A stretch of 64,000 nucleotides of DNA from Desulfobacca sp. Lineage in GTDB: Bacteria; Desulfobacterota; Desulfobaccia; Desulfobaccales; Desulfobaccaceae. Both the position numbers and the translations under genes were made by a program. Positions 17,240 through 25,788 of the stretch are shown here, piece by piece; within the stretch, counting starts at the first letter, position 1, and each line of letters opens with the position of its first letter. Location of the stretch: assembly GCA_020725545.1 (NCBI GenBank), contig DYEV01000032.1, positions 80,628-144,627 on the forward strand. The letters run 5' to 3'. The notes below the pieces were generated by a model, which saw only the letters and a program-made list of their open reading frames with translations, was not told the DNA's origin and did no database searches.

Positions 17240-18132
17240 CCTGGGCCGGGTTCGCGCAGCAGCTCATCAATGGTATCTCTCTGGGCAGCCTCTATGCCCT
17301 GGTGGCCATCGGCTACACCATGGTCTATGGCATTTTGCGCCTGATTAACTTTGCCCATGGTGATTTTCTCATGGTGGCCGCCTACCTGGGGATCTTTGGC
17401 CTGGCCATGTTTTCTCTCCCCTGGCCGGTGGCTTTCCTGGCAGCCCTGGCCATCACCGGCCTCCTGGGGGCCCTCCTGGAGCGGGGGGCCTATCGCCCCT
17501 TGCGCCGGGCTCCCCGCCTGTCTCTGCTCATTTCCGCCATCGGTGCTTCCTTTCTATTGGAAAACTTGGCTCTGGTCTTTCTGGGCGGGCGGCCGCTGCC
17601 GTTTCCCACCCCGGCCGTTTTTGCCGGGTCCTTCCAAGTGGCCGGCCTCTATATTCCCCGGCTCAGCCTCTTGATCCCCGGCATCACCCTCATCCTGCTG
17701 GCCGCTCTCTTTGTGCTGGTCTCGCACACCCGCACCGGTATGGCCCTGCGAGCCTTGGCCCATGACTGGGAGGCCACGGCTTTGTTGGGGATCAACGTCA
17801 ACCGGCTCATCTCTTTGACCTTTATCCTGGGTTCGATTCTGGCCGGCGTCGGGGGCCTCCTCTGGGCCATGAAATACCCCCAGGTCAATCCCTTTTTGGG
17901 GGTCCTGCCCGGCCTCAAGGCCTTTATTGCTGCGGTCCTGGGCGGCATCGGCAACCTGGCCGGCGCGGTCGTCGGCGGCCTGGTGCTGGGGATACTGGAG
18001 GTCCTGCTGGTGGCCTGGTTCCCAGCCTGGTCCGGCTATCGGGACGCCTTTGCCTTTGTCCTGCTCATCATCGTGCTTTTGGCCAGCCCCACCGGCTTGT
18101 TGGGGGAGAGCATCATGGAGGACAAACTCTAA
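17236..18132 (+). CDS. livH: Branched-chain amino acid ABC transporter permease LivH
   Basis: 298 residues with about eight hydrophobic helices. The LivH signature near the start is SLGSLYALVAIGYTMVYGI followed by LINFAHGDFLM. The later loop HDWEATALLGINVNRLI is the EAA-like contact to the ATPase. A further hallmark is VLGGIGNLAGAVVGGLVLG. It starts inside the tsaB stop (ATGA) and is directly followed by livM. It acts in the inner membrane, moving Leu/Ile/Val or related amides or short solutes. Confidence 0.95.
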   Translation: MTWAGFAQQLINGISLGSLYALVAIGYTMVYGILRLINFAHGDFLMVAAYLGIFGLAMFSLPWPVAFLAALAITGLLGALLERGAYRPLRRAPRLSLLISAIGASFLLENLALVFLGGRPLPFPTPAVFAGSFQVAGLYIPRLSLLIPGITLILLAALFVLVSHTRTGMALRALAHDWEATALLGINVNRLISLTFILGSILAGVGGLLWAMKYPQVNPFLGVLPGLKAFIAAVLGGIGNLAGAVVGGLVLGILEVLLVAWFPAWSGYRDAFAFVLLIIVLLASPTGLLGESIMEDKL

Positions 18133-19176
18133 ATGTTTGAGTTTTCCTGGCGCAACCGCCTGCTCACTCTCCTGGCGCTGGGCCTCTTGTCCCTCCTGCT
18201 CCTGGTGGCCCAGCACTGGGCCGACGACTACCAGTTGCGCCTCCTCAACACCACCGCCGTCTTTATTACCATGGCGGTGAGTTATAATCTTATCAACGGC
18301 ATCTGTGGCCAATTGCATCTGGGGCCCAACGCCTTTGTCAGCCTGGGAGCCTACACTGCCGCCCTCCTGACCCTGACGCCAGCGGAAAAGCAGGCCTCGT
18401 TTCTCATTGCCCCTCTCATCTGGCCCCTCAGCGATCTTTCCCTGCCATTTCCCCTGGCCTTGCTGGCCGGCGGCCTGGTGGCCACTTTCTTTGCCTATCT
18501 CACCGGCTTCCCGGTCCTGCGGGTGCGGGGTGATTATCTGGCCATTGTCACCTTGGGTTTTGGGGAGGTCATCCGGGTCCTGGCCAACAATCTACAGGCC
18601 GTCACCAACGGCCCCATGGGTCTGAAAGGTCTGGCGCCCTATACCACGGTCTGGTGGTCCATGGGGGTGGCGGTGCTCACGGTAGCCACCATTATGGGCC
18701 TCAAAAACTCGGGCTTCGGGCGGGCCATGCAGGCCATCCGGACCGATGAGACCGCGGCCCGGGCCATGGGCATCGAGCCGTTTCGCCATCTCCTCCTCGC
18801 TTTCTTGGTAAGCGCCTTTTTCCTGGGCGTGGCCGGCGGCTTGCTGGCCCACCTGATTACCACGATTTCACCAACCCTTTTCACTTTTTTCCTGACCTTC
18901 AACCTCTTGATCATCATTGTGCTGGGTGGCTTGGGGAGCATCACCGGCGCCGTTTTGGCCACCATCATCATCACCTGGGGTAACGAATGGCTCCGCCTGG
19001 TGGAAGAACCGCTGGTCCTCGGCTCTTTGCGCTTGCCTGGCGTCCCCGGCCTGCGGACGGTCATCTTCGCCCTGCTGCTCCTGATCATGATCATCTTTTA
19101 CCGCCGGGGTCTTTTGGGGCGCTGGGAGTTTTCCTGGAATTGGCTCCTGGAAAAAGTAAAACGCATAGGTAATTAG
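18133..19176 (+). CDS. livM: Branched-chain amino acid ABC transporter permease LivM
   Basis: The 347-residue polytopic partner of LivH begins directly after the livH stop codon. Hallmarks are YNLINGICGQLHLGPNAFVSLGAY in pieces near residue 52, VRGDYLAIVTLGFGEVIRVL near 138, and the EAA-like loop AIRTDETAARAMGIEPFRHLL near 200 that contacts LivF/LivG. The C-terminus is VIFALLLLIMIIFYRRGLLG. Length is typical. Confidence 0.95.
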   Translation: MFEFSWRNRLLTLLALGLLSLLLLVAQHWADDYQLRLLNTTAVFITMAVSYNLINGICGQLHLGPNAFVSLGAYTAALLTLTPAEKQASFLIAPLIWPLSDLSLPFPLALLAGGLVATFFAYLTGFPVLRVRGDYLAIVTLGFGEVIRVLANNLQAVTNGPMGLKGLAPYTTVWWSMGVAVLTVATIMGLKNSGFGRAMQAIRTDETAARAMGIEPFRHLLLAFLVSAFFLGVAGGLLAHLITTISPTLFTFFLTFNLLIIIVLGGLGSITGAVLATIIITWGNEWLRLVEEPLVLGSLRLPGVPGLRTVIFALLLLIMIIFYRRGLLGRWEFSWNWLLEKVKRIGN

Positions 19177-19235
19177 GGGTCAAAAAAACCTTTCCGACCC
19201 TCAACCACGTAGAACGTGAAACTCAATACCTCGCC

Positions 19236-20012
19236 ATGCCGCCACCTTTACTTTCGATAACGGGTCTCCAGATGAGCTTCGGCGGTCTGATGGCCCTGAA
19301 TAATTTTTCCCTGGCCTTGGCTCCCGGGGAACTCCACGGCCTCATCGGGCCCAATGGCGCCGGCAAGACCACGGTCTTTAATGTGCTCACGGGGTTTTAC
19401 CAACCCACCGAGGGGGAGATGCTCTTGAACGGGATCCGCCTCAACGGCCTGTCGCCCCCGGCCATCAGCCGGTTGGGGATCGCCCGGACATTCCAGAATA
19501 TCCGCTTATTTGAGGAATTGTCAGTCCTGGAGAACGTCTTGGTGCCTCTCCACGGCCGCTCTCGTCTGCCGGTCTGGCAGGCAGTGCTGCGCACTCCCGG
19601 CTTTTGGCGGGAAGAACGGCGGGCTCGGGATCAGGCCTGGGAGCTCCTGGCCCGATTAGCTCTGCAGCCCTATGCCAGAGAACCGGCCGGCCGCCTGCCC
19701 TATGGACTGCAGCGGCGCCTGGAGATCGCCCGGGCTTTGGCTGCCCGGCCGCAGCTGCTGCTCTTGGATGAGCCGGCCGCCGGTCTGAATCCTCAGGAGA
19801 GCGCCGCCTTGATGTCTCTGCTGTCGGCTTTGCAGCAGGAATACAGCCTGACTATCCTGCTCATTGAGCATAATATGAAATTTGTCATGCACCTCTGTGA
19901 ACGCCTGACCGTGTTGGATCACGGCCTGATCATCGCCCAGGACGCGCCGGCGGCAGTCCGGACCGATCCTCGGGTCATCCGGGCCTATCTGGGGGCAGAC
20001 GGCAGTGCTTAA
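19236..20012 (+). CDS. livG: Branched-chain amino acid ABC transporter ATP-binding protein LivG
   Basis: 258 residues with Walker A GPNGAGKTT near residue 39 and Walker B LLLLDEPAAGL near 173. The signature loop is LPYGLQRRLEIARAL; the G-for-SG form is normal in LivG. The insert after the Q-loop, typical of LivG, contains ARTFQNIRLFEELSVLENV. There is a 59-base gap after livM and an 8-base overlap with livF. Confidence 0.95.
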   Translation: MPPPLLSITGLQMSFGGLMALNNFSLALAPGELHGLIGPNGAGKTTVFNVLTGFYQPTEGEMLLNGIRLNGLSPPAISRLGIARTFQNIRLFEELSVLENVLVPLHGRSRLPVWQAVLRTPGFWREERRARDQAWELLARLALQPYAREPAGRLPYGLQRRLEIARALAARPQLLLLDEPAAGLNPQESAALMSLLSALQQEYSLTILLIEHNMKFVMHLCERLTVLDHGLIIAQDAPAAVRTDPRVIRAYLGADGSA

Positions 20013-20706
20013 AATTATCAATCTCAGTGCCGCCTATGGCTCCATCCCGGCCCTGCAGGATGTCTCTCTACACGTGCCCGCCGGGCAGATCGTGGCCCTC
20101 ATCGGCGCCAACGGCGCCGGCAAAACCACGCTGATGCGCACTATCACCGGCCTGCAGTCACCCCAGACCGGGAAAATCATTTTCCGCAACCGGGAGATCC
20201 AACACCTGGCCACCCCCGAGATTATGCGCCGGGGGCTGGCCCTCTGCCCGGAAGGCCGCCGCATCTTCCCCAACCTGACGGTGCAGGAAAACCTCATCCT
20301 GGGGGGGTATTACAGTCCGGATCGACGCCTCCGCCGGGACTTGGCGGAGATCTATCAGCTCTTTCCCCGCCTGGCCGAACGCCAGCAGCAACGCGCCGGC
20401 ACCTTAAGCGGCGGCGAACAGCAGATGCTGGCCCTCGGCCGAGCCTTGATGTCCCGGCCCCACATGCTCCTGTTGGACGAACCTTCCCTGGGTCTTGCCC
20501 CGCTCCTGGTCCAGGAAGTCTTCAAAACTTTGGCCCGCATCAACCGCCGGGGCACCACCATTCTCCTGGTGGAACAGAATGCCGCCGCCGCCCTGAAATT
20601 GGCCCACTACGGCTATGTCCTGGAGACCGGCCGCCTCAGCTTTGAAGGGCCGAGCCACGATCTCCTCCATCACCCCAAGGTCAGGAGCGCTTATCTAGGG
20701 GAGTGA
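20005..20706 (+). CDS. livF: Branched-chain amino acid ABC transporter ATP-binding protein LivF
   Basis: 233 residues from GTG 20005, with GGGGG about 8 bases upstream, overlapping livG. Walker A is GANGAGKTT near residue 34, the signature is LSGGEQQMLALGRAL near 133, and Walker B is LLLDEPSLGLAP. It completes a livHMGF set. No livK-type receptor lies before or after, so the receptor must be encoded elsewhere. Confidence 0.95.
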   Translation: MLKIINLSAAYGSIPALQDVSLHVPAGQIVALIGANGAGKTTLMRTITGLQSPQTGKIIFRNREIQHLATPEIMRRGLALCPEGRRIFPNLTVQENLILGGYYSPDRRLRRDLAEIYQLFPRLAERQQQRAGTLSGGEQQMLALGRALMSRPHMLLLDEPSLGLAPLLVQEVFKTLARINRRGTTILLVEQNAAAALKLAHYGYVLETGRLSFEGPSHDLLHHPKVRSAYLGE

Positions 20707-20985
20707 GAACTTGCCATTACCCACAAGCCAGGGAACAACACCTGGCATCACACACTTTGTTAATACGGAGAAATCTTCTCTACTGCTTCGGCCACACGGG
20801 AAAAATTGGCCCGACCTCCAAATCGGCAGGCAAGCCCTTGCCACTAAGGATCCATGACATTATTTTTCTTCCGGCGATTTGCCACGGCAGGTAATTTCTG
20901 ATACAGTAAAAGATCAGGAAGGCGTAGGCAACCGAGTCCGGGGAGCGGCAATCCCATGCCAGCCATGTCCGTAGGGGGGTTTGTC

Positions 20986-21615
20986 ATGCCAGCAGCCGAT
21001 ATATATGTCCAACGCATCCAATGGCTGCCTTACCTGACCCTGGCAGAATGTCGGGCTGCCGGGGCGGAGAATTGCGAAGATTTCCTGGCCCGCTTGCAGA
21101 ATCGCACCCTGTCGTTGGCTGAGGCGCCGGGTCTCTCCCCCCGGAAACGCCATGCCCTGCAGGTGGCCCTCCAGGGCACAGACCTGGTGCCGCCGGTGGA
21201 GGCCTTGGCGCTCCCCCAGCCCACCCGGCCGGGATTATACGACATCAATGAGCCGACGGCCACCTCCCCAGTGCTGGTCAGCGGCAATAGCGAGATCACC
21301 TTGACGGTTCTCACTGCGGTCTTGGCTACCACGGTGAGTCCATTTTATCTCCTCCTCGTGGATACACTGGGAGACACTCTGGACATGGCCCTGATTTATG
21401 AACGCTTTACGCCGGCCAAGATTGCGACAGCTCTTGAGGCCGCCACGGTGGCAGCCAAGGTCAGCCATCGCACCCTGGTCATTCCCGGCTTGGCCACAGC
21501 ACTCCAGGAGCCCATTGCGGCCGCCACCGGTTGGGAAGTAAACGTCGGCCCGATCTGTGCCCTGGAGTTGCCCCTGTTTTTCGGGGAATACTGGCAGCCG
21601 CCCCTGGGCCATTAA
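20986..21615 (+). CDS. Miniature relative of the corrinoid Fe-S protein large subunit (CdhE/AcsC), barrel-less and Cys-depleted
   Basis: The start at 20986 is chosen because AGGGGGG ends 6 bases upstream; ATG 20956 is an alternative. The 209-residue product aligns by eye to the two ends of the corrinoid Fe-S protein large subunit. Residues 5-50 (DIYVQRIQWLPYLTLAEC to LSLAEAPGLS) follow the N-terminal [4Fe-4S] domain but keep only Cys22 and Cys30 of its four cysteines. Residues 81-203 follow the C-terminal cobalamin domain: RPGLYDINEP, TSPVLVSGN, LLLVDTLG, FTPAKI, SHRTLVIPG, GWEVNVGP. The TIM-barrel middle (about 200 residues) is absent, and the cap stretch AWAAGK of the family reads DMALIYER. 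Function is unknown; cluster loss and altered corrinoid contact are inferred. Confidence 0.72.
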   Translation: MPAADIYVQRIQWLPYLTLAECRAAGAENCEDFLARLQNRTLSLAEAPGLSPRKRHALQVALQGTDLVPPVEALALPQPTRPGLYDINEPTATSPVLVSGNSEITLTVLTAVLATTVSPFYLLLVDTLGDTLDMALIYERFTPAKIATALEAATVAAKVSHRTLVIPGLATALQEPIAAATGWEVNVGPICALELPLFFGEYWQPPLGH

Positions 21616-21777
21616 CCTCACATCTTACCGTCAGCCAGAAATTGCACCAGCAATTCAAGTCGAACCGTCCGCCGGCCGCACGTCCAGCCCCCAGCCTGAC
21701 GTGCCGGTCAATCCAGATGCCGGGGCTCGCGCGGCTCACCGCAGCGCTGGCCCCGCCGTTGGCAAGGGAGAAGCGCT

Positions 21778-22161
21778 ATGAAGAGAATCCTGGTGGTCGA
21801 TGACGATACCTCACTGCGGATTTATCTGGAGGAGGAATTGGTGGAAATGGGCTATGAGGTCCTAACGGCCAGCAGCGCTCCAGAAGCGTTGAAAATCATT
21901 GAAAAAGAACCTATAGACCTGGTCGTCTTGGACATCCGCATGCCCGGCATGACCGGCATCGAGGCCTTGCCCCGGATTCTGGGGTTGAAGGAAAACCTGC
22001 CGATCATCCTGAATACCGCGTATTCCCAATATAAAGATGATTTTATGGCCTGGGCCGCCAACGCCTATGTGGTCAAATCCTTTGACCTGACCGAGTTGAA
22101 AGAAAAAATTCAGGAATTGCTCAAAGAACAAACGGCTGCAGTCCAACCGGCACAACCTTAA
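21778..22161 (+). CDS. Stand-alone response-regulator receiver domain
   Basis: The 127-residue product has only a CheY-like receiver. The acidic pocket is DDD (8-10), phospho-acceptor Asp52 lies in VVLDIRMPGMTG, Thr80 in NTAY, and Lys100 in VVKS. The usual Pro after the Lys is Ser101. There is no output domain, only a short Ala/Gln/Pro-rich tail. GGGAG lies upstream. It precedes glgC by 47 bases. Partner kinase unknown; signalling through protein-protein contact is inferred. Confidence 0.9.
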   Translation: MKRILVVDDDTSLRIYLEEELVEMGYEVLTASSAPEALKIIEKEPIDLVVLDIRMPGMTGIEALPRILGLKENLPIILNTAYSQYKDDFMAWAANAYVVKSFDLTELKEKIQELLKEQTAAVQPAQP

Positions 22162-22208
22162 CAGCAACAGTGCCCTAGAGCCGCAGACAACCTAAGGATG
22201 GGGCTGAC

Positions 22209-23447
22209 ATGGGAAAAACTCGCAAATTGACGACCCTCATTATGGCTGGCGGCCGAGGCGAACGCCTCTTCCCCCTGACCCGCGACAAAGCCAAACCCGC
22301 CGTAACGTTTGGGGGCATTTACAAAATCATTGACTTCACCCTGTCCAACTGCATTAATTCCGGCATCCGGCAGATCTATGTCCTGACCCAATACGGCAGT
22401 TTCTCCCTGGACCAGCACCTGCGCATGGCCTGGGAGGTGGTCAACCCCGAAATGGGCGAATATATTTACAGCATCCCGCCCCAGCAAGTGACGGTCAACC
22501 GCTGGTATCGGGGCACAGCCGACTCCATCTACCAGAATATCAGCATCCTCCAGAACGAGCGCCCGGACCATGTCCTCATCCTCTCCGGTGACCATGTCTA
22601 TAAGATGAATTACCTGGAGATGCTGAACTATCATATCGACAAACGGGCCGATATGACTGCTGCCTGCGTGGAATTCCCCCGCCTCGAGTCCACCGGTTTC
22701 GGCGTCCTGCACGTGGATGCGGACCATCGCATCATCAACTTTCTGGAGAAACCCAAAGATCCCCCGGGCATCCCCGGCCATCCGGAGTTTTCCCTGGTCA
22801 ACATGGGGATTTACATCTTCAACACCGAAGTGCTGGTCCAGGAAGTGATTCGGGACGCTCGCCTGCCCGACAGCGACCATGATTTCGGCAAAAACATCAT
22901 TCCCTCCATGGTGCAGCGGGCCATGCGTGTCTATTCCTACAGTTTCCGTGACGAAAACAAGAAAGAAGTCCCCTATTGGCGGGATATCGGCCGCATCGAC
23001 GCCTTCTTTGAGGCAAACATGGACCTGGTGGCCATCGAACCTATCTTCAATCTGTATGACCCGGCCTGGCCCATCCGGACCTATCAACGCCAATGCCCGC
23101 CGGCCAAGACCATCTTCGGCGGCGACCCCGGACATATCCGCTCGGCGGTGGTGGAAGACTCCCTAATCTCCAACGGCTGCATCATCAGCGGCGCCACGGT
23201 GCAGCGGTCCATCCTCTCCCCCAACGTCCGGGTGGATTACTATGGCGAAGTGTCCGATGCTATCCTCTTTGACGACGTCCACATCGGCCCCCGGGCCAGA
23301 GTCAGACGGGCCATCATCGAAGAAGGCGTCAAGGTGCCGGCCGGCTATACCATCGGCTATGATCGGGAACTGGATTCCCATCGCTTCCCCATCAGCGACG
23401 GCGGCGTGGTCATCGTCCCCAACAATATTGACCTGCAGGTAGACTGA
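22209..23447 (+). CDS. glgC: Glucose-1-phosphate adenylyltransferase (ADP-glucose pyrophosphorylase)
   Basis: GlgC makes ADP-glucose from ATP and glucose-1-phosphate, the committed step of glycogen synthesis. The 412-residue product has the nucleotidyltransferase signature GGRGERLFPLTRDKAKPAV at residues 14-32, ILSGDHVYKMNY (catalytic Asp) near 125, VEFPRLESTGFGV near 155 and the sugar-binding FLEKP near 180. The C-terminal third is a left-handed beta helix. It overlaps the following phosphatase gene by one base, so translation is probably coupled. Confidence 0.95.
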   Translation: MGKTRKLTTLIMAGGRGERLFPLTRDKAKPAVTFGGIYKIIDFTLSNCINSGIRQIYVLTQYGSFSLDQHLRMAWEVVNPEMGEYIYSIPPQQVTVNRWYRGTADSIYQNISILQNERPDHVLILSGDHVYKMNYLEMLNYHIDKRADMTAACVEFPRLESTGFGVLHVDADHRIINFLEKPKDPPGIPGHPEFSLVNMGIYIFNTEVLVQEVIRDARLPDSDHDFGKNIIPSMVQRAMRVYSYSFRDENKKEVPYWRDIGRIDAFFEANMDLVAIEPIFNLYDPAWPIRTYQRQCPPAKTIFGGDPGHIRSAVVEDSLISNGCIISGATVQRSILSPNVRVDYYGEVSDAILFDDVHIGPRARVRRAIIEEGVKVPAGYTIGYDRELDSHRFPISDGGVVIVPNNIDLQVD

Positions 23448-24148
23448 TGCGTCTGCGCGCCTTGGCCGCCCAGGGCTTGCTCACCGCCACCCGCCTCTAT
23501 CTGGTCCGCCACGGCCAGGTGGCCGATGGCCATACCGACCGCTATCACGGCCATAACGACGTGGACCTGAGCCCCACCGGCATCCGGCAATGCCAAGCAC
23601 TGGCCGCCTACCTCCGGGACGTTCACTTTGACGCCATCTATTCCTCCGATCTGACCAGGACTCGCCGCGGCGCCGAAATCATCGGTCAGGGGCGGGGTCT
23701 GCCGGTTCAGGCCGTCCCCGCCTTCCGGGAGATCAACTTCGGCATCTGGGAAGGCCTCACCTTTCAGGAAATCATGGACCGCTACCCCGAGGAGTTGCGC
23801 CAACGCTTCAATGATCTGGCCAATTATCGCATCCCCGGCGGCGAGAGCTTAAAAGATTTGCAGGCCCGGGTAATCCCCGCCTTGGCCGAGCTCCGTCAGC
23901 GCCATACCGGGCAGAACTTTCTCGTCGTCGCCCATGCCGGCATCAACCGGGTGATCCTCTCCCAGGCCCTGAATCTGGACCTGCAAGACATCTTCCGTCT
24001 GGACCAGGCCTACGCCGGCTTGAACATCATCGACTATTATCCGGACCTGGCCGTGGTCCGGCTCCTCAACGGGATCTTTTATCCGTCGGCGCTGGCTCCG
24101 GCAGAGGCAAAAGAAATCAGGGAACAGGAAAAAGGGGAAAGAAAATAG
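23447..24148 (+). CDS. Histidine phosphatase-superfamily (phosphoglycerate mutase-like) enzyme
   Basis: The 233-residue product has the catalytic RHGQ motif at residues 22-25 (LYLVRHGQVADGHTD). SSDLTRTRRGAEII near residue 65, the acidic FREINFGIWEG near 88 and the second catalytic His in VVAHAGINR near 159 complete the fold. The whole matches alpha-ribazole phosphatase (CobC)/PGM-like phosphatases; substrate cannot be settled. Coupling to glgC (A overlap at 23447) suggests a sugar-phosphate substrate. The tail after residue 210 is charged and low-complexity. Confidence 0.85.
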   Translation: MRLRALAAQGLLTATRLYLVRHGQVADGHTDRYHGHNDVDLSPTGIRQCQALAAYLRDVHFDAIYSSDLTRTRRGAEIIGQGRGLPVQAVPAFREINFGIWEGLTFQEIMDRYPEELRQRFNDLANYRIPGGESLKDLQARVIPALAELRQRHTGQNFLVVAHAGINRVILSQALNLDLQDIFRLDQAYAGLNIIDYYPDLAVVRLLNGIFYPSALAPAEAKEIREQEKGERK

Positions 24149-24215
24149 CTCCAGTCTGAGAAAGGCTGTGTAGCTTGCCGGTGGCGGCAGTCCCCGGAGC
24201 TCTGCGATCGCTACC

Positions 24216-24668
24216 ATGGGTGTTCAACCTCCGGTTCAGCATGCTGCTAAGCGGCGGCCAGCGCGCCAGAAATGCCAAACGGCCGTTTATCTCCTGGTTG
24301 CTGTGAGCGTCTTCCTCCTGCTGGGCGCCAAAGCCCCGGGGCCCACCACCCCGAAGCCGGTCAGCCCCCTGGACAGCCGCAGTTTCCAGCCCCGAGAAAA
24401 AGGACCGGTGCTGTTTCGCCATCAGCCTCACGAAGCAGCTGGCATCACCTGCACCGCCTGCCACCATAACTACGTCCGGGGCCGCAATATCTGGCGGGAG
24501 GGGCAGCCGGTGGCCGCCTGTGAAGAATGCCATCAGGTCCAACCCAGGCCCAAGATGTTGGACCTGAAAAATGCCTTTCATCGCCAGTGCAAGGGCTGCC
24601 ACCTGAAAACCCGGCAGCAGGGGCGCCGGGCCGGCCCCATCCGCTGCGAGGACTGCCACCGGTCGTGA
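24216..24668 (+). CDS. Tetrahaem class III-type cytochrome c (c3/c7-like), membrane-anchored or exported
   Basis: 150 residues with a signal/anchor helix at residues 23-38. Four CxxCH haem sites are visible: Cys79-Cys82-His83, Cys102-Cys105-His106, Cys125-Cys128-His129 and Cys144-Cys147-His148. Extra histidines upstream (FRHQPHE, residues 68-72) and after the first site could be distal ligands, as in cytochrome c3. Small cytochromes of this kind carry electrons in the periplasm of sulfate and metal reducers. No oxidoreductase partner is adjacent. Confidence 0.88.
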   Translation: MGVQPPVQHAAKRRPARQKCQTAVYLLVAVSVFLLLGAKAPGPTTPKPVSPLDSRSFQPREKGPVLFRHQPHEAAGITCTACHHNYVRGRNIWREGQPVAACEECHQVQPRPKMLDLKNAFHRQCKGCHLKTRQQGRRAGPIRCEDCHRS

Positions 24669-24765
24669 AGGTCTGACACTGCACCCTGGCCCTAACCGCC
24701 TGCTCCCCGGCGTTGCTTCAACCAGAAGGAGATAGCGGCAAGAGTTCCCTTGCCCTTAAGCGCCC

Positions 24766-25428
24766 ATGAAATTCCGTCACCCCAGCATCGCACGTCTGCT
24801 GCCCCGCTACATCACGGCCGGCATGTCCGCCATTTTCCGAACCTGCCGCCAGACCGAGGTCAATCCGGAGGCCAAGCAGAAATTATTGGCCGCCGGCCAG
24901 CCCATTTTATTTACCTGTTGGCATGGGCAATTGGCTTATTTTATTTATAAATTCCGAGCTTCGGGCCAATCCATCGTTCTCTTGGCCTCCCCCAGCGCTG
25001 ACGGCGAACTCATCAGCCGAGTGGCCGAACGCTATGGGGCCCAAGTCTTAACCGGTTCCCGGCAGAAAGGCGGCCTGGTGGCCCTCAAGGAGATGACCGC
25101 CTTGATGCGGCAGGGCAAGCATGGCGGCATAATTGCCGATGGCTCCCGCGGTCCCTATCACCGCCTGCAAAAAGGCCTCATCTTCCTGGCCCGGGAGTCC
25201 GGCGCCCCGGTCCTGCCCATGGCCGTGGCCAGCAGCCGGAAGCTGGTCCTCAACGCCTGGGACCGCTTCGAGATCATCCTGCCATTCAGTCAGGTGGCCC
25301 TGGTCATCGGCGAACCATTCGTTGTCCCGCTTACTGGCAACGTCAAGGACCTGGAAGCCTGCCGCCTTGCCCTGGAAAGCCGCCTCCGGGACCTCTTCGA
25401 GGCCAGTCAACACTATCCCTTCCCCTAG
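24766..25428 (+). CDS. DUF374 lysophospholipid acyltransferase-family protein, copy 1
   Basis: 220 residues. The family motif CWHGQLAYF near residue 51 replaces the HX4D box of other acyltransferases. SADGELISRVAERYGAQVLTGS, IIADGSRGPYHRLQKG and LARESGAPVLPMAVA are typical of PF04028 (DUF374), which includes LpxL-like enzymes acting on lipid A or Kdo-lipids. There is no clear Shine-Dalgarno. The next gene (25789) is a close paralog, and both start MK(F/L)RHP. Confidence 0.88.
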   Translation: MKFRHPSIARLLPRYITAGMSAIFRTCRQTEVNPEAKQKLLAAGQPILFTCWHGQLAYFIYKFRASGQSIVLLASPSADGELISRVAERYGAQVLTGSRQKGGLVALKEMTALMRQGKHGGIIADGSRGPYHRLQKGLIFLARESGAPVLPMAVASSRKLVLNAWDRFEIILPFSQVALVIGEPFVVPLTGNVKDLEACRLALESRLRDLFEASQHYPFP

Positions 25429-25788
25429 TCTCGGTCACTTGCCGAAAAGATTTATCTGCTGGTCAACTCAGCCAATGGCCGGCCAAACCATTGGGGTCTG
25501 CCGGCTTGCCGGCCTGGCAAAGGGAAGATCATGGCCAAGAAGAGCTTTTTACTTCGGGAGGCGGATAGTTGCCCCGGGACGAGATTTATCTTAGGATGGA
25601 CTGGCCGCTGCAAACTCATTCGTTAGTGGCGGGCCTCCGTGTCCGCCCAAACCTGAGCTCGGCGCCAGGCCGGAAATTTCTGGCGGCTGCCTCGTGTGCG
25701 GCAAGGGTAGGAAGGATGATTTTTTCTTCCTCCCCCCTTTGGCTGAATTGTTATAATATTTATATATTTCTATTTTCGTTTTGCGTCC
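25429..25788. other. Spacer between the acyltransferase paralogs, carrying a palindromic repeat
   Basis: This 360-base stretch has no plausible gene. It contains the GC palindrome at 25628-25648. Before the second copy there is an AT-rich segment with TATAAT at 25752-25757, but no good -35 element, so I do not list it as a promoter. Confidence 0.4.
25628..25648. repeat. GC palindrome repeat, copy 2 (inverted)
   Basis: GGCGGGCCTCCGTGTCCGCC plus one C; its reverse complement matches the 4789-4812 copy with one base difference in the stem. It lies in the spacer between the two DUF374 genes. Confidence 0.65.

Noticed and set aside
20707..20985. Possible cobalamin riboswitch before the corrinoid-protein-like gene (AGCCAGGGAACAACACCTGGC, GGCCACACGGGAAAAATTGG)
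   Set aside because: The B12-box-like piece comes before the other piece, the reverse of the riboswitch order, and the remaining conserved core is absent.
22158..23135. 325-codon minus-strand ORF
   Set aside because: Antisense to glgC, whose assignment is secure.
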